In this document: one piece after another, positions 11,079-21,678 of the stretch
How positions within the stretch are numbered: position 1 is the first letter of the stretch
Layout: every line of letters begins with the position of its first letter
Assembly: GCA_022432975.1 (NCBI GenBank)
Contig: CM039502.1
Location: 19,865,228-19,929,227, forward strand
DNA length: 64,000 nucleotides
Source: Begonia masoniana
Lineage: Eukaryota; Streptophyta; Magnoliopsida; Cucurbitales; Begoniaceae
Direction of reading: 5' to 3'
Position numbers and translations under genes: made by a program
Notes under the pieces: generated by a model
Told to the model about the DNA's origin: nothing
The model's database searches: none
What the model saw: the letters and a program-made list of their open reading frames with translations, nothing else

Positions 11079-11997
11079 TTAAGACCCCAAAGAAAATTTA
11101 CTTACCAATAGAACTTTAACCCTAGTCCTATGGTAAAATTTGTGGTAATGGAATGGGGGAAAGTAAGGTGTTGGTAAGCCACCAAATTGAAGGGTGGAGC
11201 ATTTTTTGGCTACATAGGGAATAAAATTCCTACTTGATGGTGTAGCTCTAAGAAAAGTTGTTGGAAGACAATAGTCAGGCTCAAGGCCATAAATCAACAT
11301 CTTCCTAACCGAGGGGATTGGAGAGAAAATTTCCTCAAGACTTGGAAATGATAGAAAAGGAGTGATGATCATGCTACCCAGTCCAAAAATAGTGTCATCA
11401 TTTAAATTTGACTTCTCATGAGACCATAGAAATTTTTCCCTCAATTGGCAAGGAAATTCATTGGCAAATAGAGGATTTGGATGTGTTTTGATAAAAGAAG
11501 TGTTCTCAAGATGTGGTAGGAAAGGAATTGACACTTCTTCCTCGTACAAAGGATTGTCACGCCAATTGATAGGAGGGAGCTCTTCACTAGACCCGCATTT
11601 TGACACTAATAAATTTTCTTTTGATTTTCCCTTTTGGCGGGTGGCCTCATCTTGAGCAACTTGGTCGGGGGTCATCGGTAGAACCCTTAATCTTTCTCCC
11701 TCCAAAATTAAAGGTATAACAGTTGAGGAATCCGTCATAGTTTACCCTTCGATCAAAGTGCCATGGTCGTCCAAGTAATAGGTGGCTGGCACTCATTGGG
11801 ACAACGTCACAAATAACCGAATCCTTGTATTTTCCTATCACGAAATCTACGGTTACTTGTTTGGTGATCTCATGCTCATTTTTGTCGTCCAACCATTGAA
11901 GCTTGTAGGGTGTGGGATGATTACGGGTTTCAAGTCCTAATTTTTCGACCATGTCTTGGGAGGCCGCATTTTTGCAACTTCCTCCGTCGATTATCAT
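11079..11997 (-). pseudogene. Element B protease and unrecognised C-terminal tail
   Basis: The first part (11997 down to about 11700) has M-I-I-D-G-G-S-C-K-N-A-A-S, a retropepsin active-site variant (D-G-G-S for D-S/T-G) common in plant gypsy elements, and L-L-L-G-R-P-W-H, the second protease motif. A frameshift near 11700 moves to a second frame that stays open to 11079 (about 200 residues). I cannot assign that tail, which contains P-S-L-E-E-I-F-S-P-I-P-S. No RT motif is visible. The protease is in frame with gag upstream across a single TAA (12049-12051). Confidence 0.82.
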
Positions 11998-12048
11998 AGA
12001 ACAAACTTTATCTCTTACAGCACATCGACTATGAAATAAATTTTCACG

Positions 12049-13406
12049 TTAACAGTCCTGGTCCACGTGCTTTGATGTTAATGCTCGCCTAATGACCATC
12101 AACAAAGGTCCATCTTGGGGTTTGCATTCATCGGCGACATCTTCGCTTTCCTCAATTTCTACTTCTTTTTCCAACTTGTTATATTGACCTTCATCGTCCT
12201 CACTTTCCCACTCTCCCGTTGACTCCTTAATAACCATGACACGGTGGTTTTTACATTCATTAGCGTAATGTCCTTTTCCTAGGCACTTAAAGCATTGGAC
12301 ATCGCGTGCTCTTGGTCCTTTAGGTAGGGATTCTTGGCTTTTGTTTGGTAGGGGATGGTGAGGGGAATTGAGTATTTTTGGGGGCCAATTTCGGTTGAAC
12401 GGTCTCTTCTCTTCATGTTTTTGGGTGGATTTCTCGAAATTGAAATTACGGGGAGAAAATTTATTAGGCAAGTCGGTCTTGCGCTTTCTTTTCAATTGTC
12501 TCTCCACCGTGAGGGCTAGTTGGATGACTAATTCCATGGTCTCCAATTGTTGAATTTCAACAAGATCTCCAATGTCACGATTCAAGCCTCTTATAAATCT
12601 AGCGATGAGTTGTTCTTGAGGTTCATCAATTGCGCATCGCATGTTAAGGGTTTCAAATTCGGTAAGATATTCATCTACTGAGAGGCTATTTTGTTTTAGG
12701 GTGTGGAGTTGATGAAAAAGTTCGTGTTTGTAGTGACGAGGGACGAACCTATGGTGCATTAAGTCTTTCATGGAAGTCCACGTTGTAACGGAAGGTCCTA
12801 ATGTTCTAATTCTTTGGGCTTTAAGGTTGGACCACCACAAGGCGGCGTGTCCCGTGAGTTCAAGAGAAGCTAATTGAATCTTTACTCGCTCGGAGTAATC
12901 ATGACACTCGAAACTCTCTCAACTTTATCAACCCAATCTAGCTATGTGTGCCCGTCACACGTTCCATCGAAAGGGGGAATTGTAATCTTAATATTTCTAA
13001 GGTCGTCGAAGTCCCTACGATGATTTGGACGATACTCTTCGTCATCAACCCAATCCTCATCCTCCGAATAATATTGTTGTCTCCTTCTTCGGGGTTCACT
13101 CCAATCTTCTTCTATAGGTGGTTGAAAAGGTGCTCTACGCCTAGGGCGTTCGGGAATAATCCTAGAGGAGGTTTCTTGAGAGGGGACACGTTCGTGGAAT
13201 TCTCTATGAGGTGGATTGTTCAACGTTGTTTGGACTTGTTGGGCGAGGCTATTAACTATGCTTGTTAAGGCATCAATTTGTCCTTGCATGCCTCTTTGTG
13301 AGCTAGTCTCACCTTCGTGTCGTGTGCTTTCGGGTGGGGGAGTATCCCTAGCCCGATGTGGCTCTTGGTGTGGGGGATCACGATTAAATCCACTTCGATT
13401 AGTCAT
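12049..13406 (-). pseudogene. gag: Element B gag, broken by two small lesions
   Basis: The start ATG at 13406 is followed by a proline/arginine-rich head and an acidic D-E-D-W-V-D-D-E-E stretch. The retrotransposon gag domain (about 12350-12960) has I-P-P-F-D-G-T, then A-L-W-W-S-N-L, H-H-R-F-V-P-R-H-Y, L-H-T-L-K-Q and F-I-R-G-L-N-R-D-I-G-D-L-V-E. One zinc knuckle C-F-K-C-L-G-K-G-H-Y-A-N-E-C lies near 12250-12295, after a K-R-K-R basic patch. Lesions: a Tyr codon has become TAG at about 12942-12944, and two extra bases (GAGAG) near 12920 shift the frame. The TAA at 12049-12051 stands where CAA (Gln) would read through to the protease. Confidence 0.88.
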
Positions 13407-14622
13407 GGTTAAGTGATTTAATTAAAATTTCAATTCTTGTCTAGGTTAATTTTCCTATATTAGTGATATGCTTATCTTCTTAATGTCTTAGGCAATCTTA
13501 GGTACTAAGGAATAATCTTAGCTAAGACAAATTGAAAATAGGGATCATGCTAAAATAGGGAAACAACTTAACAACTTTAATAAACACTTAGCAATTTAAC
13601 TAAAGAAATGAATATTTTCATGCATTAATAATCACCACAATTTCAATAAAACTTCAACAATGTTAACAACTTTAATCCAAAATCACTTAGAGCAATAATA
13701 TCAACAAATAATTAAGTCTAAAATCAGCAAGCAAATAAATTTATAACACCAATTAACTCAAAATAACATGCTGAATTTTCAATTTAAACATAGCAAAATT
13801 TTCCATGTAGTGATTGCTTCAATATTGCCGATTTAATTCAAGCTATTGTTAAATTCTTATAAACCAATTTTCGTGCAATTAATTAACATCAAATAATAGG
13901 TGAGTTTATAAGTTAAAATAAGAGCAATAATCAGCAAATTAATAGGCAATTTTTGATCATAACATGAAGATGCAAAAATCGATGATATAAGGCAATAATA
14001 ATCCGATTTCGATAATGATAGATCCAAGCCGATTTTTAATACCAAAATTTCCAGAAAATTAATATAATTATTGGACAATATCTAAGTGTTAAACATGGCT
14101 CAAATGACAACAAGAAGTGATAAAGAAATCGTGGCTAAAGGTAAAATAATCCGAGAACAAAATGAAGCAAAAACCGTGAAGAATATTCAACAAGTTATGA
14201 ACCGATTTTGTAGTTTCATCTTAGGCCGAATTTGCACAACATTTTCATCCATATTTTGAGCATACCTTAGCTTAGATTTTAAATGTAAATATTGACTCAA
14301 AACACAGCAAAATGATATAGAAAAATCGAGAAGAAGAACTAGAAAAACCAAAGCAAAAACAAGGGAACAAAACGAGAAGAAAAGTAGTGAAATGAGGTGC
14401 CTACCTTGGCCGATCTTCTACCACATTGCATACCATATTTTCCAGAATATTTTAAGCATCAAAATGACAATAAAAAAGGCAGAAAATATAAGAGTTACAT
14501 TAGCACAAAGTTAGCACAATAATATAAAAAAAATAATGCGAAAAAATAAAAGAGCCGCTACCCCGGTTTTGTGTCAACTTTTGGCTATTGCCAAAGACAA
14601 CTAAAACACATTGGGGAGCCTT
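13407..14622 (-). other. Element B 5' untranslated leader
   Basis: A 1.2 kb A+T-rich stretch between the primer site and the gag start. No long frame on the coding strand and no recognisable domain. A long leader between primer site and gag is common in plant LTR elements and may hold the packaging signal. Confidence 0.75.
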
Positions 14623-14637
14623 GTGACTCTGATACCA
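14623..14637 (-). other. Element B primer binding site (initiator Met tRNA)
   Basis: On the minus strand it reads TGGTATCAGAGTCAC, two bases inside the 5' LTR end at 14640. This fixes B's direction of transcription as minus. Confidence 0.92.
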
Positions 14638-14639
14638 CT

Positions 14640-16031
14640 TGACACGGGGTCCCTTAGAAAAGGGTCCGGGCCCGTGTACAACCCACAAATTGTTATGAAA
14701 TGTGCTCGGGTGCAAGTGTATGCAAAGATCTAAAATAAAGAGAAGAAGTGACAAGAAATATAACTAAAATGCATGAGTGTGAAGTGAGTGCAAGGTGGCC
14801 GAATATGATAAGTATTATGAGGGTGTGAAATGTAAAGAAAAATAAGAAGAAAGAGATGAAGAAGAGATGTGATGCAAGAGATGATAATGCAATGCTAAAA
14901 AAGAAATAAAATGACATAAAATAAAGGTGAAGGTGTGTGAATGATGGATCTGAAAATAAAAGTGCTTTTGTGTGAATGTGATAGCAATAAAAATAAAGAA
15001 AATACCCTTGGAGGTTCCTTAGAGAGATCTTACGGTTTAAGCTCTATGATAAACGTTTTCCGAGAGGAAAACGACCACCGTAGGCCGGGATTTTACGTCC
15101 TCGGTCCAACTCCCAATGGAGAAGGTGAGGGAATGAATAAGAACTAACCTAGCAACCCAAGCTAGGCTAGCAATGGAGGCTAACTCCTTTTGGTTCAAAG
15201 AACCAAGGAAAAACCAAGCAAAAAGCTTAGGAAAATAGGGTATTTTATTGATTTTGGCAAAAAGTTTCATACAAACACTAATGCCATGCATTTATAGAAG
15301 TCCTAGGGTGGGTTAGGGTTGGAAAGGATGAATTTGGGCCGTTGGATTTGAAGAAAAATGAAGAATGGTCGAGATGGCACGATCTGGTGCACGCAGGGCG
15401 CGCCAATCAGCGCACAGCGCGCGCGCCAGTCAGCAATCCGCGCGCGCAGCGCAGCCAACCCGGGCGCACCACCTCAGCGCCCCGCGCGCTCCAGTGCGCC
15501 TGCCCGTGCTCCAGCGCCTGCCCGCGCGCCTCCAACTGTCCAGCTTCGATTTCCTCCGTGCCAAAACTTGATCAACGGCTGATTTTTGTCCAAGTCACCA
15601 ATCCATGCCCTCCCCAACTCTCCTAGCTGCAAAACCATGCCTTTGAATGTGGGCTCTTCTTTGGGCCGGGTATTTCTTTGGACTCGATTTGTGGAGGCCT
15701 TTGTTTCCTTGAATTTGTTGAATTTCCTTCAACCATTAATCTACCACCATTCATCTAACCCTAACCACACAATCTAATGCATGAAATGCAATTATAAAAT
15801 CCTTACAAAAAGGCTAATGTATGCCAATGAGTTTGAAAAACAAAAATTACAATTTCAAGGCCCGAGAAGACAAATTCCCATAGGGCTAAGTAATGACTCC
15901 TCCAAGCAATCCATATGTAATCCTTCTACACAAATTTTCCTACAAAAATAAAAACACGTAATAAATAGAAAATTTAGGTAAGGCACGGGATTCTACTAAT
16001 TTTCTTTTAATATGCATCCTGAGGCATGTCA
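14640..16031 (-). repeat. Element B 5' LTR (right copy)
   Basis: Starts TGACACGGGG at 14640 and ends CATGTCA at 16031 (+ strand view), followed by the duplicated ATTAC. It is nearly identical to 9338-10738; the few differences include a short deletion in the GCGC-rich block near 15480. Confidence 0.93.
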
Positions 16032-16036
16032 ATTAC

Positions 16037-16330
16037 TCTCTATACTCACACTCTGCTACTAGATACGCAAGCAGTGGAAATAAAGGAGTGCGTAGCCCCG
16101 GTATCTATCAATGAAAATACCGATATGGCTGTGATCAAGATAGTACCTGCAATAACGGAAGGCTGAGCCTTGTCATCAATATCATCGGGCTCGATGAAAG
16201 CAAATATTCGCGGGGTAACTTTCTTCTGGTCAGTAGCTGTCCTCGGGCAATCCAGGGAATAGTGGCCCACCTCTCCACATCTATAGCACTTGTCTGTACC
16301 TAACCTATCGGTACCATAATGACCCCTCAA
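16037..16330 (-). pseudogene. pol: Element C zinc knuckle and catalytic half of protease
   Basis: It encodes C-Y-R-C-G-E-V-G-H-Y-S-L-D-C (CCHC, about 16235-16275), P-R-I-F-A-F-I-E-P, then the protease active site S-L-I-D-T-G-A-T-H-S-F-I-S. The domain runs into element B at 16036. Its other half is at 9033-9337. Confidence 0.91.
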
Positions 16331-17203
16331 GCACTTCGGTCATATAGGCTTCTAAGTAGCCTCCTAAACTTGTTTTCCCTTTCCTTGGTCGCCTTTTCCA
16401 TCGTAGGGCCTCTTTACTCCCTGTTGTTGTACTTGTTGCTATCCTCTTGGTTGCCAGCCTCTATTTCAGGGTTGAGGTTGAATGTCCCAAAAGAACCCTC
16501 TAGCCGGCTCTCTCGGTTTAACACATGTCAGTTCTGCAGCCTCAAACTCCAAGGCTCTTGCTGCAATATCGGCATAGGGTACATTCGAAATCCCAGATAT
16601 TATGACACTTTTTCGAATCTCCGGTTGTAGCCTTTGCATGAACTGGTATACTTTATCTTCATTCTCTCTCAGAAGGCGCGGTGCAAACCTTGACAGGGCC
16701 TCAAACTTCCGTATATACTCGGCCACCGAACCACTTTGCCGTAGCTGCTGGAACTCTGCTAATTTGGACGCTTGCACTGTTCGGCTGAAATATTTGTCGT
16801 AGAACACGATCTTAAACCGTTCCCACATCATCACTGTCACGTCTGTAGTTACTTTGATGCAGTCCCACAAAAACCGAGCATCTAATGCCAAATGAAAAGT
16901 GACGCATGCAACTTTCTCCCCATTCTCTATCTTCGCATACACCAACATGTCCTCCATAGTTCGAACCCACTCATCAGCTATAGAGGGGTCCAAAGACTAT
17001 CCGTTGAATACTGGAGGTCGTAACTTTTGGAACCTTTCCATACCATGGTTGTTCGGAACTACCAAATCTCGGGCTCCTTGACCCTTACGGTTTACTAATC
17101 TTTCGATTTGCTAAGCTTGCCTATCCATATGTTGAGCCTGACAATCAAGCAAGTCCGTTAATCTATCTATGGCTTCGTCCTTAGCATATCTACCTCGTAC
17201 CAT
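16331..17203 (-). pseudogene. gag: Element C gag, broken
   Basis: The likely start is the ATG at 17203 (M-V-R-G-R), followed by a coiled D-R-L-T-D-L-L...Q-A-Q-H-M-D-R-Q-A region. The capsid domain (16466-16993) has D-E-W-V-R-T-M-E-D-M-L, V-T-F-H-L-A-L-D-A, F-Y-D-K-Y-F-S-R-T-V and L-R-Q-S-G-S-V-A-E-Y-I-R-K-F-E-A-L-S-R-F. In-frame stops lie near 17115 and 17000, and the frame is lost between the capsid and the zinc knuckle near 16460. Confidence 0.9.
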
Positions 17204-17360
17204 TTTGTAATCCTATAAAATGTAAAGACACATAATCCTAATTAATAAAAATAAAAGGAAAACTCATAATGTACTTACAGTTGAGGAAGCATGTCTGTGT
17301 AGTGGCTTGCGCAGTCGAGCAGTCTACAGAACCCGTTTTAAAACCCGGGAGCTCTGATAC

Positions 17361-17372
17361 CATAATTGTAAC
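17361..17372 (-). other. Element C primer binding site (initiator Met tRNA)
   Basis: Minus strand TGGTATCAGAGC, four bases (TAAT) from the LTR end at 17377. This marks the right-hand LTR as the 5' LTR. Confidence 0.92.
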
Positions 17373-17589
17373 ATCCCCTATTTTCTCGTATATTTATCCT
17401 TGTTACTATTCTTAAAAATCCTGTAAAATTTAAACTTTTGTTTTCATCATTTAATCTTACACATGTACAGACAATTAAATCATTCATTGGAAGACATACT
17501 AAAGTTTTCATCCCTGACCGAACTACTGAAGAGAATCGGAAGACAACACTTCTTATCGAGTTCAGACGAATGGTACAGTGGGGGTCGAT

Positions 17590-17835
17590 GTGGTCTTTGT
17601 AATGAGATCAGTCGACATTTTCGTCCACAACATTGGATGACGTTATCGTCCACATAATTGGGACGTTATTGTCCACAGCATCGGACGACGTTATCGTCCA
17701 CAGAATCGGATGACAATGCGTTATCGTCCACAGGATCAGACAACGTCTTCGTCCACGATGTATTCTTCCATGACGTATTCGTCCACGACGTCCTCGTCCA
17801 CGATGTATTCGTCCACGATGTCTTCGTCCACGACG
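17590..17835. repeat. Degenerate 15/30-bp repeat in C LTR
   Basis: Short repeats of the type TTCGTCCACGATGTA, first about 30 bp apart then about 15 bp apart, run up to the D1 insertion and resume for a few bases at 23725. ORFs here on both strands come from the repeat. Confidence 0.85.
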
Positions 17836-18279
17836 TGTAACGACCCCGGCCAGGAGCCGTCACGTGTTCATATTCTTTCATTAATCGTTTGCTTGACTTT
17901 TACTATTATTACATTCACTTACTATCTCTCAACAGATTTTCACATTTTACATATATTTTTTTTTCTTTCTAAACTGGTAATAGAGACGCAGAACCATTAA
18001 GGAAGACGAACCCTCTCGTGCCCGACTTCCCACGCCTCGTCGGCTCAACTCTCACAGAGGCGAGTGACTAGACTCGGTCATTGGCTTCTTGCCAATTTCG
18101 GGAAAAGAGGAGGTGCCCTCAATTCTCTTAACATAATACCACTCGGGTTTGCATGGGTTGCATGCGTTGACAACCCTCAGAAATTTAGTAGTCCGGTCAT
18201 CACGTGCATTACGCGTGACTCGCTTAACATCTCCTAAAAGGAGACTTCTTCCGGTGGGCACATGGGTCTCGCGTGCTAA

Positions 18280-18460
18280 ATTAAAACATCATCCGGTCGC
18301 TAATCGACAAAACACATTTTACATCTTCCAGTGAGCACGTGGGTCTCGCGTGCTAAATTAAAACATCATCCGGTCGCTAATCGACAAAACGCATTTTACA
18401 TCTTCCGGTGAGCACGTGGGTCTCGCGTGCTAAATTAAAACATCAAACAATTCACCTTCG
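18280..18460 (-). repeat. Roughly 77-bp repeats in D1
   Basis: About three tandem copies of a unit with CACGTGGGTCTCGCGTGCTA and a CGGTCGCTAATCGACAAAAC core. The counterpart in D2 (about 22090-22430) has four to five copies in the opposite orientation. Confidence 0.85.
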
Positions 18461-18461
18461 G

Positions 18462-19530
18462 CATCTGCCGATGACGTCAACCGGAAGACTCAACCGGAAG
18501 ACTAAACCATCAACAACTATTCTTTCGGCATCTGCCGATGACGTCAACCGGAAGACTAAACCATCAAACAACTAACTCTCAGCATCTGCCGATGACGTCA
18601 ACCGGAAGACTAAACCATCAACAACTATTCTTTCGGCATCTGCCGATGACGTCAACCGGAAGACTAAACCATCAACAACTATTCTTTCGGCATCTGCCGA
18701 TGACGTCAACCGGAAGACTAAACCATCAACAACTATTCTTTCGGCATCTGCCGATGACGTCAACCGGAAGACTAAACCATCAACAACTATTCTTTCGGCA
18801 TCTGCCGATGACGTCAACCGGAAGACTAAACCATCAACAACTATTCTTTCGGCATCTGCCGATGACGTCAACCGGAAGACTAAACCATCAACAACTATTC
18901 TTTCGGCATCTGCCGATGACGTCAACCGGAAGACTAAACCATCAACAACTATTCTTTCGGCATCTGCCGATGACGTCAACCGGAAGACTAAACCATCAAC
19001 AACTATTCTTTCGGCATCTGCCGATGACGTCAACCGGAAGACTAAACCATCAACAACTATTCTTTCGGCATCTGCCGATGACGTCAACCGGAAGACTAAA
19101 CCATCAACAACTATTCTTTCGGCATCTGCCGATGACGTCAACCGGAAGACTAAACCATCAACAACTATTCTTTCGGCATCTGCCGATGACGTCAACCGGA
19201 AGACTAAACCATCAACAACTATTCTTTCGGCATCTGCCGATGACGTCAACCGGAAGACTAAACCATCAACAACTATTCTTTCGGCATCTGCCGATGACGT
19301 CAACCGGAAGACTAAACCATCAACAACTATTCTTTCGGCATCTGCCGATGACGTCAACCGGAAGACTAAACCATCAACAACTATTCTTTCGGCATCTGCC
19401 GATGACGTCAACCGGAAGACTAAACCATCAACAACTATTCTTTCGGCATCTGCCGATGACGTCAACCGGAAGACTAAACCATCAACAACTACTAACTCTC
19501 AGCATCTGCCGATGACGTCAACCGGAAGAT
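18462..19530 (-). repeat. 54-bp tandem array in D1, about 20 copies
   Basis: The core ATGACGTCAACCGG occurs at 18471, 18538, then every 54 bases from 18592 to 19456, and again at 19512. The steps 18592-19456 (16 units) look identical. Each unit has the palindrome TGACGTCA, flanked by CATCTGCCGA and CCGGAAGACT. Since 54 is a multiple of 3, the array is open in frames on both strands (325 and 297 codons). These repeats give no sign of being a gene. Confidence 0.95.
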
Positions 19531-20516
19531 TGCCTCATCCAGCTTCCGTCCTACGGTAGAGAACACTAAATCATCAAAGGACTCCTTCCAACTGAAAGAA
19601 AACACAACTCATCCAAACGCATATAACGGAAGACTTATGCAACAGATCATTTATAATCTATATAATCATTCCCTGACTCAGTGATCCACTAGACAGTTTC
19701 AAAGCTCAACGTTTTGAAATAATCTCATCCTACTTAAACTACCATATCCTTTAACATACTGTAACATAAGAGTCTTAACCAGGGGTCATAAGTCGCCTCT
19801 CCAGTACCGCACTGTCACCTTGAGCATCCTCCAGCAACCAGCCTTAAGCATCCTCTTTGAACATAACATCCTCACCTGAACCTTCTTCACCTACACCATA
19901 AGGTTTAACTATAAGCCTAATGCTTAGTAAGGAATGCATGCTGACAGATATACATGAGTACACAATTTAAAGAGACATAAGTTCATAAACCATTCATCAT
20001 TCGTGTTCATCTTTATCTTTTACATAACATGTATTAAGGCAGGGAACGAGGGAGGAAGACAGGGGTACATAGTCATTTGCCTATCGCGGCAGTCATACAT
20101 AATCATTTGCCTATCGCGGCAATCATGATACATCACTTGGCCTCCCCAGTGGGAGAATTCGCGAGCCATACATATCATTAACTCGGCCTCCACCAGTGGG
20201 AGATTTCGCGAGTCGTACATATCATTAACTCGGCCTCCACTAGTGGAAGAATTCACGAGTCATACATAACATAGTCTTTCCCCGCTCTGCACTTAATCTT
20301 GGTTACATTTGCTTTTCATATTCTCAACTTAATCATAACAGGGACACAGTGCATATGTAACACCCGACATTTCGGCCAGGTGATTTTCTGACCATTTTCA
20401 TTGTCACCCTCTTATTTAACCTTTATGATTTAAAATTTAATGTTAAGATAAATTATTACAAGTTAAGTAAAACTAGGTTGGGTGGCAGTTTTGTAAATTA
20501 AAATCGATGGATTTAG

Positions 20517-20525
20517 TATAAATAG
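20517..20525 (+). promoter_or_regulatory. TATA box candidate of LTR family D
   Basis: TATAAATAG lies only 160 bases from the LTR start and is kept in D3 (near 39419) and D1. It is the only strong TATA match I noticed upstream of the leader. If used, transcription would start near 20550, giving a very short U3 and a 2.2 kb transcribed LTR part. Confidence 0.6.
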
Positions 20526-21047
20526 GAAATGGAAACCTTAAATCTCATTTATTGCCACTGTAGCCGACATTCCCTCTCGGCGATTTCTTCTCTTCCAAGT
20601 TCTTGCTCTCGGCTACCAGAACTTTCCTCTGTCGACGACCGGTTTCGAGCTTGCTTTTCTCTGCAAATCCACACCCGAGGTATGAAATGGACAATGTAGT
20701 CATTCATTAGTAAATAGAGCTCTGTTTTCAGCTCGACACTGAGTTCGGATTTTTAGCAGTGGCCGAGCAGGTTGTGATTTTCTTAATCTGAGAGTAGAAA
20801 TGTCATCCCGAATCGATTCTGAGTATTTTAAGTAACCAACTCGGATTTAATCAATGGTAAAACCTGTCCACCTAGTTTCGGATTTCAGACTGCAGTGTGT
20901 CAAACAGAGGAATCGGAATGACTTTAGCTATTAGATCCTAGGATGGTTTATGATTAGGACTACAAGGACTTTGTTTTAACTACTGTAATGTACATATTTT
21001 AGGTGAAGAAGTTAAAGAAAGGAAGTTCGGATTGCTAAGGAATCCAG

Positions 21048-21678
21048 GTAAGTGAATGTGTTGAGATTTCCGGCCACTAGGGCCCTACACCGCAAGGGTA
21101 TTAGGAAATCACTGAGATGTTAACTTGTTGACTATGATTTGTTATTTCCACGATATGAAGAAGTTGTGTAAGTAAATGTAAAGTTACAGGATGTTCTACT
21201 TGTCCTTATGGTATGACTTTTCTCTGTGAACCTCATGTCTATGTATTATGTCCACGTTTATGATTAAGTTGAGAACATGAAAAGTAAATGTAACCATGAT
21301 TAAGTGCAGAACGGGGGAAAAGACTATGTTAAGTATGACTCGCGAATTCTCCCACTGGTGGAGGCCGAGTTAATGATATGTATGGCTCGCGAATTCTCCC
21401 ACTGGTGGAGGCCGAGTTAATGATATGTATGGCTCGCGAATTCTCCCACTAGGGGAGGCCGAGTGATGTATCATGATTGCCGCGATAGGCAAATGACTAT
21501 GTACCCCTGTCTTCCTCGCTCGTCTCCTGCCTTAATACATGTCATGTAAATGATAAAGATGAACACGAATGGTGAATGGTTTATGAACTTATGTCTCTTT
21601 AAATTGTGTACTCATGTATATCTGTCAGCATGCATTCCTTACTAAGCATTAGGCTTATAGTTAAACCTTATGGTGTAG
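21048..21678 (+). other. Predicted LTR intron 2 with pairing ends (D2)
   Basis: Donor AG|GTAAGTG at 21047/21048 and acceptor GGTGTAG|G at 21678/21679, 631 nt. Just inside the donor is the hairpin GGCC-ACTAG-GGCC (21072-21084), then arm CCTACACCGCAAGG (21084-21097). The complementary arm CCTTATGGTGTAGG (21666-21679) covers the acceptor. A branch-like TTACTAAGC lies at 21639-21647, about 33 bases from the acceptor. The same arrangement occurs in all other Tekay-like LTRs here. Confidence 0.6.
21340..21465 (+). repeat. Three 50-bp repeats inside D2 intron region
   Basis: Tandem units contain CTCGCGAATTCTCCCACT and GGTGGAGGCCGAGTTAATGA. D1 has the matching inverted copies at about 20140-20265. 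J has an unrelated 50-bp array at the same relative place. Confidence 0.85.

Larger units (their letters stand above)
9338..16031 (-). mobile_element. Element B: complete non-autonomous gag-protease LTR retrotransposon
   Basis: Two LTRs (9338-10738 and 14640-16031) flank a 3.9 kb interior. The 5-bp target duplication is perfect: ATTAC at 9333-9337 and 16032-16036. The primer site lies beside the right LTR, so transcription runs on the minus strand. The interior encodes gag with one CCHC knuckle and a protease, then an unrecognised tail. I find no RT, RNase H or integrase. This fits the TR-GAG class of non-autonomous elements, which depend on a partner's polymerase. It is not Tekay-like: LTR ends are TGACA...TGTCA and the gag differs. 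Confidence 0.92.

Noticed and set aside
9341..16031. Segmental duplication suggested by the 1.4 kb direct repeats at 9.3 and 14.6 kb
   Set aside because: They are the two LTRs of element B, with primer site, polypurine tract and ATTAC duplication.
18538..19515. Long open frames of 325 and 297 codons on both strands made of an 18-residue repeat
   Set aside because: The 54-bp tandem array is a multiple of three, so frames stay open on both strands. It lies in a solo LTR and has no promoter or relatives in coding regions.
18462..19530. CRISPR-like regular repeats
   Set aside because: The units are directly adjacent with no unique spacers, and the context is a plant LTR.
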